Of a stretch of 64,000 nucleotides of DNA, positions 11,833 to 21,823 are shown in pieces. This stretch comes from Selaginella tamariscina (Eukaryota > Streptophyta > Lycopodiopsida > Selaginellales > Selaginellaceae). Every line of letters begins with the position of its first letter. Position 1 is the first letter of the stretch. The notes under the pieces are model-generated. The model was not told where the DNA came from, searched no databases, and worked only from the letters and a program-made list of their open reading frames with translations. The stretch is from assembly GCA_003024785.1 (NCBI GenBank), contig PUQB01000689.1:1-64000 (forward strand), in the 5' to 3' direction. The position numbers and the translations under genes were made by a program.

Positions 11833-12034
11833 AGTGGCGACTATGCATCCCCACACACCTACACTTACATATCACTATACATCTATACACACTTCTACAT
11901 ACATTATACATACAGTGATCAAAATTGACCTCATTTGTTTTCTTAGTGTGCTCCTAAAATGTACATTATTAAGTTTTTTTAGTATGGTATTCATACGTAA
12001 CTTATGTATATTTATAGTTATATATATATAATTC

Positions 12035-12087
<53 letters not shown>

Positions 12088-12267
12088 CACACACACACAC
12101 CTTTATAGTAGGCAAGACATAGTCTACATCGGAGGACAATCTGTATGTTTAGAAAGCTAGCTGCATTATGGAAATAAATTAATACAGTATTGCTTCCACT
12201 AGGGCATATGCAGTTAACATAGAATTCCAAGAGATTATAAGCAGGTGATTTATATAAGATTCTTCGT

Positions 12268-12361
<94 letters not shown>

Positions 12362-13329
12362 CGATGTGTGCTAATTATTTTATATTATACAATGTTATAC
12401 TCCCTATAAATATACGCATGCATATATACGTATTCTAACGCATTCATAAAATATATATTTTTTCGATATCATATAAACTTAATTTGGTTATTGATTTATA
12501 TTATTTATTTACAATTGGGACACATTTTATATTAATTAAAAAGGTTATTAATTAATAAAGTATTAATTAAACAGGTTTTATTGTATATAAATTATTATTT
12601 GTACATCATGAGAAAATTAAAAATAATTAGTTGTTCTAATTATGATAGTTACACAATATTGATATTTTGAGGGGGAAAAACACATGCTGCATTATCCACG
12701 TAATATATACGTTGATATGTGGATTGACGCGAGCACATAATTACAGGATATAGATAGAGACATACCACTGCTACACATAGACAGGCACATATATTTTCCA
12801 ATACATATGTATACACAATGTTGTATGTACGTGATTCATTCTTTTTTGTTTTCTTTCCAATATAATGTGTGTCCTCTAATGCTTTTAAAACCTTTGGAAA
12901 TGCGTAGAAAATGCGATTTACATTTAAATAAGCCGCAAGAGGATGAACAGCATACGTAGTATATATGTTGATATGTGTAATATATACACGTTGATGTGGA
13001 CTGACATACGCACATAATTATAGATATACATATAGACTACACATAGATAGGCACATATATATATTTATACACATAATTTTTGGATAAATATGTCAATTAC
13101 AATTATTATAAACTTACAAGAATCAACCTTCAATGCTAAACCTTAATGTCCTCGTGGCTAACCAACAGGGACTCATAATATGTATCCTTTACTGCTTTTA
13201 AAATTTTGGAAATGCTTAGAAAATGCCATTTACATTTAAAACGCAGGAAGAGATGAAGCCTTTAAGTAAATTTGTTATATTTCAAATGATAAATTATTAT
13301 CTTCTAATTTAAATATATATTTTACACAT
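11833..13329. repeat. Intergenic block with microsatellites and a duplicated segment
   Basis: It contains (CT)n(CA)n at about 12033-12100 and (AT)n at 12270-12360. A segment of roughly 270 bp (GTTGATATGTGGA..., GCACATAATTA..., CACATAGAYAGGCACATATAT) occurs at 12703-12930 and again, diverged, at 12957-13060. The GGAAATGCnTAGAAAATGC words recur at 12896 and 13206. I see no gene. Confidence 0.6.
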
Positions 13330-13520
13330 TGAAAGAGCAGATATATTCAAGATGTCAGATACTATTCAATTACAAAAACCCTGCTTCTCCTGCCACGTGG
13401 CACACATTCGACACGTGGCATTAACACATGGGGGCCAGATCACCACCCATGTGTCACTACGCATGTGTGTATATACACATGCGTATATACGGTATGTTAC
13501 ATAATATACAGTATCTTACA
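13330..13520 (-). repeat. 3' LTR of the 13.3-18.2-kb gypsy element
   Basis: On the minus strand it begins TGTAAGATACTG and ends CTCTTTCA. Relative to the 5' LTR it lacks about 14 nt around ATATACAGGAGACC, which removes the TATA motif. A purine-rich tract (AGAGGGGAGGATAA) precedes it on the minus strand. Confidence 0.9.
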
Positions 13521-13522
13521 TT

Positions 13523-15055
13523 ATCCTCCCCTCTGCGGCTTGTGTAGATGGTGATGGATCTGATGGTCCTGGATCCGTGTGAGGCTGGGCCATCTAAGGT
13601 ATGACCAAATGTACTCAACGAGTCTCGAACGACAAACCGTTTCATTCGAACCACGTGAACTATCTCAACCTCATGAGATCCCACCAACTGTACTTGATAT
13701 ACCTGAGGACCAACCTTTCGGAGTACTCGGTAGGGACCAAGCCACTTATGTAATAAACCAGTTGCAAGCCCAGGTGCAGTCAGCTTGGGAAAACGTACCA
13801 GGACTAAGTCACCGTCAGCAAAATCTGGTGGAATTTGATGTCGTGCATTGTAAGAAGATTGCTGCCGCATTTGAGCTCGACCAAGATGTTCAGCAGACTC
13901 TGCACGCAGAAGAGGCAAAACAGCATCCAAATGTCGAGCCCACATCTTTGCATCCTCGGCACGTGGCAGATTCGATGATAACCCCAATTCACTAGGCAAC
14001 TTAGGATCATATCCATACAATGCCTTGAATGGAGAGATACCAATCGAACTCTGAATGCCTGTTACATAAGCAAATCTCAAACATCGCAAATACCAATCCC
14101 AGTCCGTGTGATTGAAGTTCACATACTTCGAGATCATACCCTTGAAGGTCCGATTCAATCGCTCCACCAAACCATCAGTTTGTGGATGATACGGAGAGGC
14201 AAATGAATGTTTTACCCCTAACCTCTCACACAACACTCGGAATACCTCTGCAATGAAAGCGGGGCCATTGTCTGATAACATCCGCTCTGGACAAGAATGC
14301 TGCAAAACCACATTATCGAACAAAACAAAGCTGTTGACATGGCAGTTGCATCCGGAAGAGCACCAACCTCCACCCATCGAGTTAAATAATCGGATACAAC
14401 AATGATGTACTGGTTACCTTGAGAAGAACGTGGAAAAGGTCCCATTAAATCCACTGCAATTAACTCAAAAGGGCGAGAGACATTGATGGATTCAACCCCC
14501 ATGGCCCGAGTCGTAGAGGAATTCCGAGTTTGACAAGTGGGACAGCTTTGAATATACCTGATCACATCACCACGCATGCTGGGCCAATAAAATGATCGGC
14601 GCAGCTTCTCCAACACTCGTTGGTGACCAAGATGACCTCCAACAATAGGTGAATCATGATATGCTCGAAGAAGGTGTGGAACATATGTAGAGGGTACAGC
14701 CAAACGCCATCTGTCCTCTGGATTTGTCCCAATAAAATACAATAAACCATCCTGAAGTCGAAACTGAGCATGATATTGTCGAAACCGAGGTTCGGAAGAC
14801 GGATTTGCAAACGCATCGCGTAATTGCCTCGTCCATGGTTCATGTTTTTGAGCATCCTGCCACTGTTCCAAGGATGGTAAGTCGGCATCGAATACCTGAG
14901 GGGCTTGTATCAAACCGAATGCTGCAGCTACTGCATGAGCAGGCAAAGTGGAATCGGAGAGGGGTGCTCGAGAAAGTGCATCCGCATCCACCATTGTTCG
15001 CCCAGGCCTGTGCACCACCTTAAAGTTATATACTGGAGACGTAATGCCCATCTGG
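13523..15055 (-). pseudogene. Gypsy integrase (two overlapping frames)
   Basis: The frame from 15051 starts with the RNase H/integrase linker (VDADALSR) and then shows the H-H-C-C zinc domain (HDSPIVGGHLGHQRV, CPTCQ) and the first catalytic Asp (ELIAVDLMGPFP). A frameshift near 14330 separates this from SDNGPAF (second Asp) and VERLNR (catalytic Glu) in the frame from 14377. The C-terminal part has the GPY/F signature (WLGPYRVLRKV) and ends near 13523 at the 3' LTR. I see no chromodomain. The product would insert element cDNA into chromosomes; the frameshift makes this copy doubtful unless it is a sequencing error. Confidence 0.9.
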
Positions 15056-16390
15056 CTACGGACCCACTAAATTCTTCCGTTTTAATAAGGAAGTGACAGC
15101 AGCATGATCACACTCCAAAAGTGTTTCACTCCCATGTAAGTAGGCATGAAGTCGTTCAAAACCCCAAACAGCAGCAAGGCATTCTTTTTCAGTAGTGGAA
15201 TAATTCCGCTCAGCCGGCGTGAGTACTCGACTAATGTAAGCCACCGGGTGTCGAATTGAAGAATCCACAGCATCAGTTTGCATCAATACACCACCAATAC
15301 CAACATCTGAGGCATCTACTCGTAAAATGAACGGACGAGTAAAATCTGGGTATTGAAGCAATGGTGGAGTTGTCAGGAACTCTTTTAACTGGTCAAATGC
15401 CTGCTGACACCTGCGAGTCCACCTGAAAGATACCTGTGGACGAACTAACTCCCGAAGAGGGGCAGTTCGATCAGTGAGATGATCGATGAATCGACCCAAG
15501 TACTGCACCGTGCCCAAGAAACGCTGGACTTCCTGTACTGTACGGGGACGAGGGAACTCTCGAACAGCTCGCAACTTCATTGGATCCACCTGTAAACCCT
15601 CTCGAGATATACGGTAACCCAAGTAAGTGGTGTCGGTCGAACCAAACACACACTTTTCAAGTTTCAACTTCAGGCCAACTTCTCGAAATCGATCAAGAAC
15701 GCGCCGTACATCACGAATGTGATCCTCCCAAGAACCAGACCCATGAATGAGCACATCGTCGATAAAATCGGCAGTGATATCAGGCATATCGGAAAGAAGC
15801 TCATCCATCATGCGTTGAAAGGTGGCAGGAGCTGAAGTCAATCCAAAAGGCATGACCAAAAACTCGTAAAGACCAAATGGTGTCCGGAAGGCCGTTTTTG
15901 GAATATCCTCCTCAGCCATAGGAACCTGCCAATATCCTGATGCCAAATCCAACTTAGTAAACCATCGACTCTGACCCAAACGATCTAATAGATCGGCAGA
16001 GTTCGGAAGTGGATAGACATCTTTGATGGTAACATCGTTAAGAGGTCGGTAATCCACACAAAATCGGAGAGATCCATCAGGCTTGGGAACCAAATGAGGT
16101 TCACATGCCCATGGACTCCGTGACGGACGACACACTCGTTTACCAATCATATCTGTTCGCATGGCTGATAACTCCTTTGGTGACCTGCGTCGAACCGGGA
16201 CTTTGAAAGGCTTTGCATTGCCGGTGGGTATACAGTGTCGAGTCTTCACACGTGCACCTTGGGACAGATCAAATTTGAACAAACTTGCATACTGTTTCTT
16301 AAGTTGTTCGATGCAGTGTGCTCGACACTCAGGTGACGGATCCGGCATTTGAACCTGTTGAGATGAACACCACCCCAAGACCGGAATCAA
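15056..16390 (-). CDS. Gypsy reverse transcriptase-RNase H
   Basis: A single open frame of 444 codons covers the whole RT and RNase H. RT motifs are VPKPDGSLRFCVDYRPLN (motif 2/3 region), FTKLDLASGYWQVP (catalytic Asp A), MPFGLTSAPATFQRMMDE (motif B), FIDDVLIHG (motif C; F replaces the usual Y in YxDD) and LKLEKCVFG. RNase H has RVDASDVGIGGVLMQ (Asp), TEKECLAAVWGFE (Glu) and ECDHAAVT (Asp). The frame stops at LLKRKNLVGP just before the linker to integrase, which continues in another frame at 15051. The residues needed for DNA synthesis are all present. Confidence 0.93.
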   Translation of the reverse strand: MIPVLGWCSSQQVQMPDPSPECRAHCIEQLKKQYASLFKFDLSQGARVKTRHCIPTGNAKPFKVPVRRRSPKELSAMRTDMIGKRVCRPSRSPWACEPHLVPKPDGSLRFCVDYRPLNDVTIKDVYPLPNSADLLDRLGQSRWFTKLDLASGYWQVPMAEEDIPKTAFRTPFGLYEFLVMPFGLTSAPATFQRMMDELLSDMPDITADFIDDVLIHGSGSWEDHIRDVRRVLDRFREVGLKLKLEKCVFGSTDTTYLGYRISREGLQVDPMKLRAVREFPRPRTVQEVQRFLGTVQYLGRFIDHLTDRTAPLRELVRPQVSFRWTRRCQQAFDQLKEFLTTPPLLQYPDFTRPFILRVDASDVGIGGVLMQTDAVDSSIRHPVAYISRVLTPAERNYSTTEKECLAAVWGFERLHAYLHGSETLLECDHAAVTSLLKRKNLVGP

Positions 16391-16850
16391 AGGAGCTGTA
16401 TGCGTGATACAAACAGCAAAAACTTCTCTGGACGTAAAGGAACAGACTGCAAAGACACAGACTCCAAGCGTAATACAGGAGGAGAGAGTGAAAAATCACA
16501 TGTACCTTTCGACTGCTTTAACCAATCACATCCCAGAATGATGTCAAAGACCTGGGAAGGGACAACCCTAAGAGACCCAGAGGGAAACTTACAGTTGGCA
16601 CCCATAACCAGCGTAGTCGAAGTGGTGTACTGTGATACTGCACGAGACTGCCCATTACCATATAAAATGTGCAAGACCTTATCTGCTCGTCTCAAGGGTA
16701 ATGAGCACCGATGCGCCAGAGAAGTAGTTATGGAAGACATACTAGATCCTGTATCCACAAGTACTGTGACTGAAACATCATTCACTCGTGCAGAAAATGT
16801 GAAAACTGGATGATTGGTGGAACTTGCAACCCTTGATATGCATAGCGGAA
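16387..16850 (-). CDS. Gypsy aspartic protease
   Basis: The frame contains the active-site loop TVLVDTGSSMSSI and the C-terminal hydrophobic motif IILGCDWL, the two hallmarks of a retropepsin-like fold. It lies between gag and RT, overlaps the RT frame start by four bases, and is open from 17055. It would cleave the polyprotein. Confidence 0.85.
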
Positions 16851-16903
16851 AAAACATGGAGGTGGAGTTTCCATCGCACGGGATCCCTCCGTCGCCCGTA
16901 CGA

Positions 16904-17932
16904 TTACTGGTTTTCCGCAACAGATCCACCGCAAGAGAGCTCATCATCTGGAAGCTCATCATCAGACATAATGGCCGCCACAGGTACACCATCCGGAACA
17001 TATGGTCGCCAGCCTGGATGTCCAAGTATGTCCAGGTGCCCAACAGGCCCAACAATGAACTTGATTGGGTTGACCTGCATTGTTCCGATTCCTCCTGTCA
17101 CGAATCCGTGGATTTTGACCACCACGGGCAGGAACTGGAGCAGTGCAGGACGATTTCGTGGAGGTGGTCCACGGGGTGGGCCCCGAGGTCGACCACGAAA
17201 GGCTTGTCGTGCGGGCACATATGCAGCAGCATCAACCTCCATTGGATCAGCACGCTGAAGAGGAGCAGGTAACCCAAGGGGAACACGGCCCTCACCAGGC
17301 ACCAACTCAAAACGTTGAGCTAGTGCAAAAGCTTCCTCCAATGTGGTAGGACGAAGAGCCCGAACGAATCGAACAAGTTCGGGTCGCATAGTTGGCCATA
17401 ACATACCGAGCTTAATGGGCTCAGGCATGTTAGGATATGCACGCCGAACTAAATCCCCGAACCTAATACTGAACCGCATAACAGACTCACCAGGATGTTG
17501 TCGTATCGCATGCAGTTGTTGGAAAGCATCATCTGAATCCTCAACTTTGCCAAACGTACGTTTGAGGCATTCCGTTAACCGATTACTATTGGCTTGAATC
17601 TCCGCAGCCAATCCATTATACCACTTGAGCGCAGGGCCTTCCAAACATGTAGGGAATTCTCTGAGAGCACGGGCCTCATCCCAACCATGGTAACGAACAA
17701 TAACTTGGAAATGATCAAACCAGTGGTATACATCATCTCCCGGATCACCACAAAAAGATCGGGGTCGAACCCTCGGATTTGTGGCCTGTGAAGAAGAAAG
17801 GAGTACTAGAAGCAGATCCCCCGGCATGAGGCTCAGGGGAGGAGGAACCCTCAACAAAGCGCTCCAACAACTTGTTTGTGCATCAATAGCAGTAGCAATA
17901 ATGCTAAAAGCCGTCTCCATATTCATTGTCAT
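16904..17932 (-). CDS. Gypsy Gag-like capsid protein
   Basis: The 342-codon frame has the conserved retrotransposon gag core (DDVYHWFDHF, LEGPALKWYNGL, LREFP) at about residues 70-130. A basic RGRPRGPPRGPPPRNR stretch follows. The zinc-knuckle region is in a shifted frame near 17065-17090 (CWACWAPGH), with the last Cys not evident. The same knuckle is intact as CWACDEVGHTYRRC in the related element at 60.9 kb, so a frameshift probably affects this one. Confidence 0.88.
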   Translation of the reverse strand: MTMNMETAFSIIATAIDAQTSCWSALLRVPPPLSLMPGDLLLVLLSSSQATNPRVRPRSFCGDPGDDVYHWFDHFQVIVRYHGWDEARALREFPTCLEGPALKWYNGLAAEIQANSNRLTECLKRTFGKVEDSDDAFQQLHAIRQHPGESVMRFSIRFGDLVRRAYPNMPEPIKLGMLWPTMRPELVRFVRALRPTTLEEAFALAQRFELVPGEGRVPLGLPAPLQRADPMEVDAAAYVPARQAFRGRPRGPPRGPPPRNRPALLQFLPVVVKIHGFVTGGIGTMQVNPIKFIVGPVGHLDILGHPGWRPYVPDGVPVAAIMSDDELPDDELSCGGSVAENQ

Positions 17933-17965
17933 GGAAACAAGAAAAGGAAAGGCGGAAGAAAGGAA

Positions 17966-17984
17966 TACCCAACTTCTCCACCAA
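17966..17984 (-). other. Probable primer-binding site, not of the usual type
   Basis: On the minus strand TTGGTGGAGAAGTTGGG follows the 5' LTR. The element at 57-62 kb has TTGGTGGAGA at the same place. It begins TGG as expected for pairing with a tRNA CCA end, but the following bases do not match initiator Met. Confidence 0.5.
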
Positions 17985-18185
17985 TGAAAGAGCAGATATA
18001 TTAAATGTCAGATACTATTAATTACAAAAACCCTGCTTATATACAGGAGACCTCCTGCCACGTGGCACACATGCGACACGTGGCGCTGACACATGGGGGC
18101 CAGATCACCACCCATGTGTCACTACGCATGTGTGTATATACACATGCGTATATACGTATGTTACCTAATATACAGTATCTTTACA
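17985..18185 (-). repeat. 5' LTR of the 13.3-18.2-kb gypsy element, with promoter motifs
   Basis: On the minus strand the LTR begins TGTAAAGATAC and ends CTCTTTCA. Read in that direction it has two G-box/ABRE-type sites (ACACGTGGC-type at 18075-18084 and GCCACGTGGC at 18057-18066), followed by GTATATAAG (TATA, about 18037-18045). This is the normal order for a promoter. A near-palindrome GCATGTGTGTATATACACATGC lies upstream near 18125-18150. Confidence 0.88.
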
Positions 18186-18689
18186 CATGACACTTGATAA
18201 GCTTATGAATTTTTAAATAAGCTTATGTAAAATTGCTTCTAAAGTGTAAACCATTCAGAGTTTGCACAAACTGGTTTTAATCTAAATTATGGACATAAAA
18301 TTTTTAGTTTAGTGTAGGCTTAAGACATATATGCCAATCTATGCATCAAAGAGCTGCGTATACACCCATGAGACCTTTGCGTGCATACAATAAAAAAATG
18401 TTTAAATGCTTCAACGCATTTAACCTTCTTCATATATTTATAAACTTAATGTGGTAATTGGTTTATATTTTGTATTTATATTGTCTCCGTTTTATATCAA
18501 TTTAAAAGATTATTAATTAATAAAGTATTAGGTTTTATAGTATAAATGGAATATTAAATTATATTACTTTGCAAGTGTATATATATCATATGAAGCACGC
18601 ACACGCGTGTGGAGATATACAACATATCCCATTAGTTTAAACACACATGACTAAGATGGTTCCGAGTTTTCACAGGAAACACAGGACGC

Positions 18690-18979
18690 ACTTGCTCGTA
18701 TAATAAAGCATTACTGCAATACAAAGGATATTCACACAGGGAAAACATGTGCACTCTCTCATACACACTCCACAAACACAATCTCCTCGTACAAATGTAC
18801 GAAAAATGTGGCAGCCTGCAAGACGCAAAACAAGTATTTGCACCATCTCCCATCCCAAATATTTCTCGTATACTATCCTCATCACTGCAAATGCCCAGAA
18901 TGGGCAGCTGCTGCTTTCTAAGCAGTTATTCGATTCTTCATTGTTTAAGAACATAACCGCTTATAATGCACTAAAATGA
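18690..18979 (+). pseudogene. Pentatricopeptide-repeat (PPR) protein fragment
   Basis: Across two frames the sequence reads GKHVHSLIHT, then LLVQMYEKCGSLQDAKQVF, then YTILITANAQNGQLLLSKQLF and KNITAYNALK. This is the repeating signature of a plant PLS-type PPR protein, whose members bind organellar RNA. Only about two and a half repeats remain, there are frameshifts and there is no start, so it is a relic. Confidence 0.75.
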
Positions 18980-18999
18980 TCATTACTAATGCATAATGC

Positions 19000-19065
19000 A
19001 CATATATTAATATTATAAGCTAATGATTTATCATTTATCATTAGCTTATAATATTAAATATATGT
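19000..19065. repeat. Short palindrome (hairpin) of about 65 bp
   Basis: ACATATATTAATATTATAAG with CTAATGAT is followed after a few bases by its near-exact reverse complement ending ATATATGT. It may be a tiny MITE or a cruciform-forming sequence; I saw no target duplication. Confidence 0.7.
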
Positions 19066-19560
19066 TTTACAACATGACACTTGATAAGCAAACAAGTTTA
19101 TGTAAAAATGCTTTCAAAGTGTAAATCATTTAGAGTTTGCATAATAAACTAACTGGTTTTGACTTAAATCATGGACATAAAACTCATAGTTTAGTGTAGA
19201 CTTAAAACATATATGCCCAATCGAGCTGCGTGTATATTTATTCATGTATATATACACCTGTGAGACCTTTGTGTGTATACAATAAAAAATAATTTTAAAT
19301 GCTTTAAAAAAGCATATGTACGCTCACATACATGTGGACACAATTCACATCCACAACAATAACAACGAACGCATTTAACTAGACATTTATAACCTATTGG
19401 TTTATATAATTTATTTATATTTGTATGCATTTTATATACAATTATGTTATATTAAGTAAAAGGTTATTAATAATAAAGTATTAATTTAAACAGGTTTTAT
19501 TGTATATTTAACTATAAAGTTATTATTTGTACAAATCTGAAACGTCTAGTAATAAAACAA

Positions 19561-21823
19561 GTCCTTTTCCTTTTTTATTTATATTAAATTACAATAATGA
19601 AATATTAATGTATATTACTTTATATGAAGCACCCATGCATTAAATTGTCATTTATATTACTAAATATCTTGCTTTCACAGTATGACAAGCATAAAATTAT
19701 GAGTGTGTCTGTGTGACCATGTGGCCGGCCTAAACCCACGTGGCCCCATTGGACGGCCACCCTAAAACCTACGTGGACCCATCTGATGATTAATATCTTA
19801 TATATATTAATTTAAATTTGATTAAGGATAACAATTGAATTAAAAGAATAAACTCACCAGGTTAAGGATAATAATTAAGTTAATCATTAAATACTTACTT
19901 ATTATTAAATAATTAAGCTTAGGTGCAAACTTAAGATAAGAACGAAAGTTAAGGGTTCAACTTAAGAATAAATTCATTAAGGACAATAAGTGTTATTAAT
20001 CATGGGTAAACCTATGTAAAGTTAAAGATATTAACTAGGTTAAGGGTCTAATTTAGGAATAAACTTACTAAGTTAAGTATAACAAATGAGTAAGTCTATG
20101 CATAAGTAACCTAAAAGTTTAAAAATAAACTTACCAAGTTAAGAATAACAATTAGGTTAAAGGTCCAACTTAGGGATACAATCACTGGGTTAAGGATAAT
20201 AATTAAATTAAGAGTCTAGTTTACAAATTGGGTTAAGAGTGAGTAAATTCATTAGTTAAGAATAACAACTAAGTTAAGGGTCCAACTTAAAAATAAACTC
20301 ACCAAATTAAGTATGAAAAAGTCATTAAATAATTAAGTTTGGACATTGATAAATGTAGGAGCTTAAGGATAACTCATTAAGTTAAAAATAAAATTAAATT
20401 AAAAATTAATTTAAAAATAAACTCACTAGGTTAAGAATAATAATTAGGTATTAAATGGTTAAATATTATTAAATTAAGCCCACCAACCGTGGGCAAAGTG
20501 TATTAGCTAGTACATATATGCAAGTAATGGTTAAGGGCAATGATACTTACATTATTGTGTTGTATTGGGGTAGTGGCTGATTGTTATTATACACTTTGAC
20601 ATATAAATATGAAAATAGTAAAAAATATATATTAAATATAATTTGAATTAAGTTTACTATAAAATAATATAAACATCTTTTCACTTTTAAATGCATTAAT
20701 TCTTTATCATAAATATGTATGTATAAAAACCAAACTAAGGTATTATTTAACATTAAAATACCTCATGTACCATTACATATATATATGAAAAATTATTTTA
20801 AAAAAACAATTAAAAGAAAAAGAAAAAGCATTCCTCTACACTCACATGATATATATATATATATATATATATAATGTTATACATGTGAATAAACATGCAG
20901 TTCAACACACACACACACACACACTTCAGTTATTAACATTACAAAGTATTTTCTTTTTGGGGATATAAACTAACATCGCTGATATATAATATTCTAAAAT
21001 TGATCAAACACTACTTTATATTTCGGTTTCTTAAACTAGCATTCATCGGTTACATATTGAATATATATTTTCATACCACGGGTACCAATGGACGTAAACA
21101 GATGATCATTGTCATTTTTGCTTAGACTTACATTAAAGTTTATAAATCTTTTCTAGGCTGTGTAAAACATAAATTAATTAATTAAAATATTTTAATATTT
21201 ACCAAGATATGTTACTAATTAAATATAATTTAGTATAACTGATTATCACTGCAAAGTCTTCTAATATATACGTTTGGGTTGCATACTCACTTACCTCTTC
21301 CACTAACATCTAATAGTTCAAGGTTAGCACTTAAATAAATCACATCAATATTTCATATTGAACATATGTTATACATTAAACATATGAGAGAAACGGCTCT
21401 CTCTCTCATCCTAACGATACACACCTGATATATAATCTCGTGTCTCCCCTGTGTATGTGATGTCTGAGTGTGTACATGGCAGTTTGAAAGTCAGGTGTAA
21501 AGAGAATCCAGAAATGAAAATACACACACACACACATATATATATAGCATAAATGTATGTGTACGAGAGAGAGAGAGAGAGTTCATACATGTTGAGTATC
21601 AAAATATGCTCTATCGATATGCTACGCACACGCATATTGTAAAATGAACACGCAATATGACATAACATATTTCAAGAAGTTCACAGACATAGACACAGGC
21701 CACGCACACACACTTGAATTTTGATGGAAACTACAGAAAGGTAAAACATTTGATAGCATACCTTTAACCAGCTAAAGCATGACACTTTGATTAAACTAAA
21801 AAATAATCCTAAGTGGGAACCCT
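19561..21823. repeat. Intergenic sequence with degenerate tandem repeats
   Basis: From about 19800 to 20460 there are many diverged copies of a phrase built from AATAAACTCACCAGGTTAAG, GATAACAATTAAGTTAAG and GGTCCAACTTAA, spaced roughly 60-80 bp. (TA)n lies at 20849-20873, CA runs at 20904-20924 and 21522-21536, and GA at 21567-21581. I see no gene. Confidence 0.65.

Larger units (their letters stand above)
13330..18185 (-). mobile_element. Ty3/gypsy LTR retrotransposon, nearly full length
   Basis: Short LTRs (13330-13520 and 17985-18185) bound gag, protease, reverse transcriptase, RNase H and integrase, all on the minus strand. The domain order and the integrase position are those of Ty3/gypsy. 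CACAT lies immediately outside the left LTR (13325-13329) and CACAT occurs at 18184-18188, overlapping the last two bases of the right LTR as I drew it. A 5-bp target duplication is therefore possible but the boundary is ambiguous. Few frame breaks remain, so this is the youngest of the three gypsy copies. Confidence 0.95.
18186..19560. repeat. Duplicated non-coding block around a PPR fragment
   Basis: A segment beginning CATGACACTTGATAAGC (18186 to about 18560) recurs, diverged, at about 19074-19560. Shared words include AGAGTTTGCA, GGACATAAAA, GTTTAGTGTAG, ACATATATGCC and GAGACCTTTG. Between the copies lie the PPR fragment and a short hairpin. Confidence 0.75.

Noticed and set aside
12041..12360. 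CT/CA/AT repeat tract as a CRISPR-like or satellite array
   Set aside because: Simple microsatellites of 2-bp unit with no spacers.
13579..13995. 138-codon plus-strand frame across the integrase
   Set aside because: Antisense shadow of the gypsy integrase frame; no independent motif.
16814..17272. Two long plus-strand frames over gag
   Set aside because: Antisense shadows of gag; composition follows the minus-strand coding sequence.
13325..18188. CACAT as a firm 5-bp target duplication of the large gypsy element
   Set aside because: The right copy overlaps the last two bases of the canonical LTR end, so the boundary is ambiguous; mentioned but not asserted.
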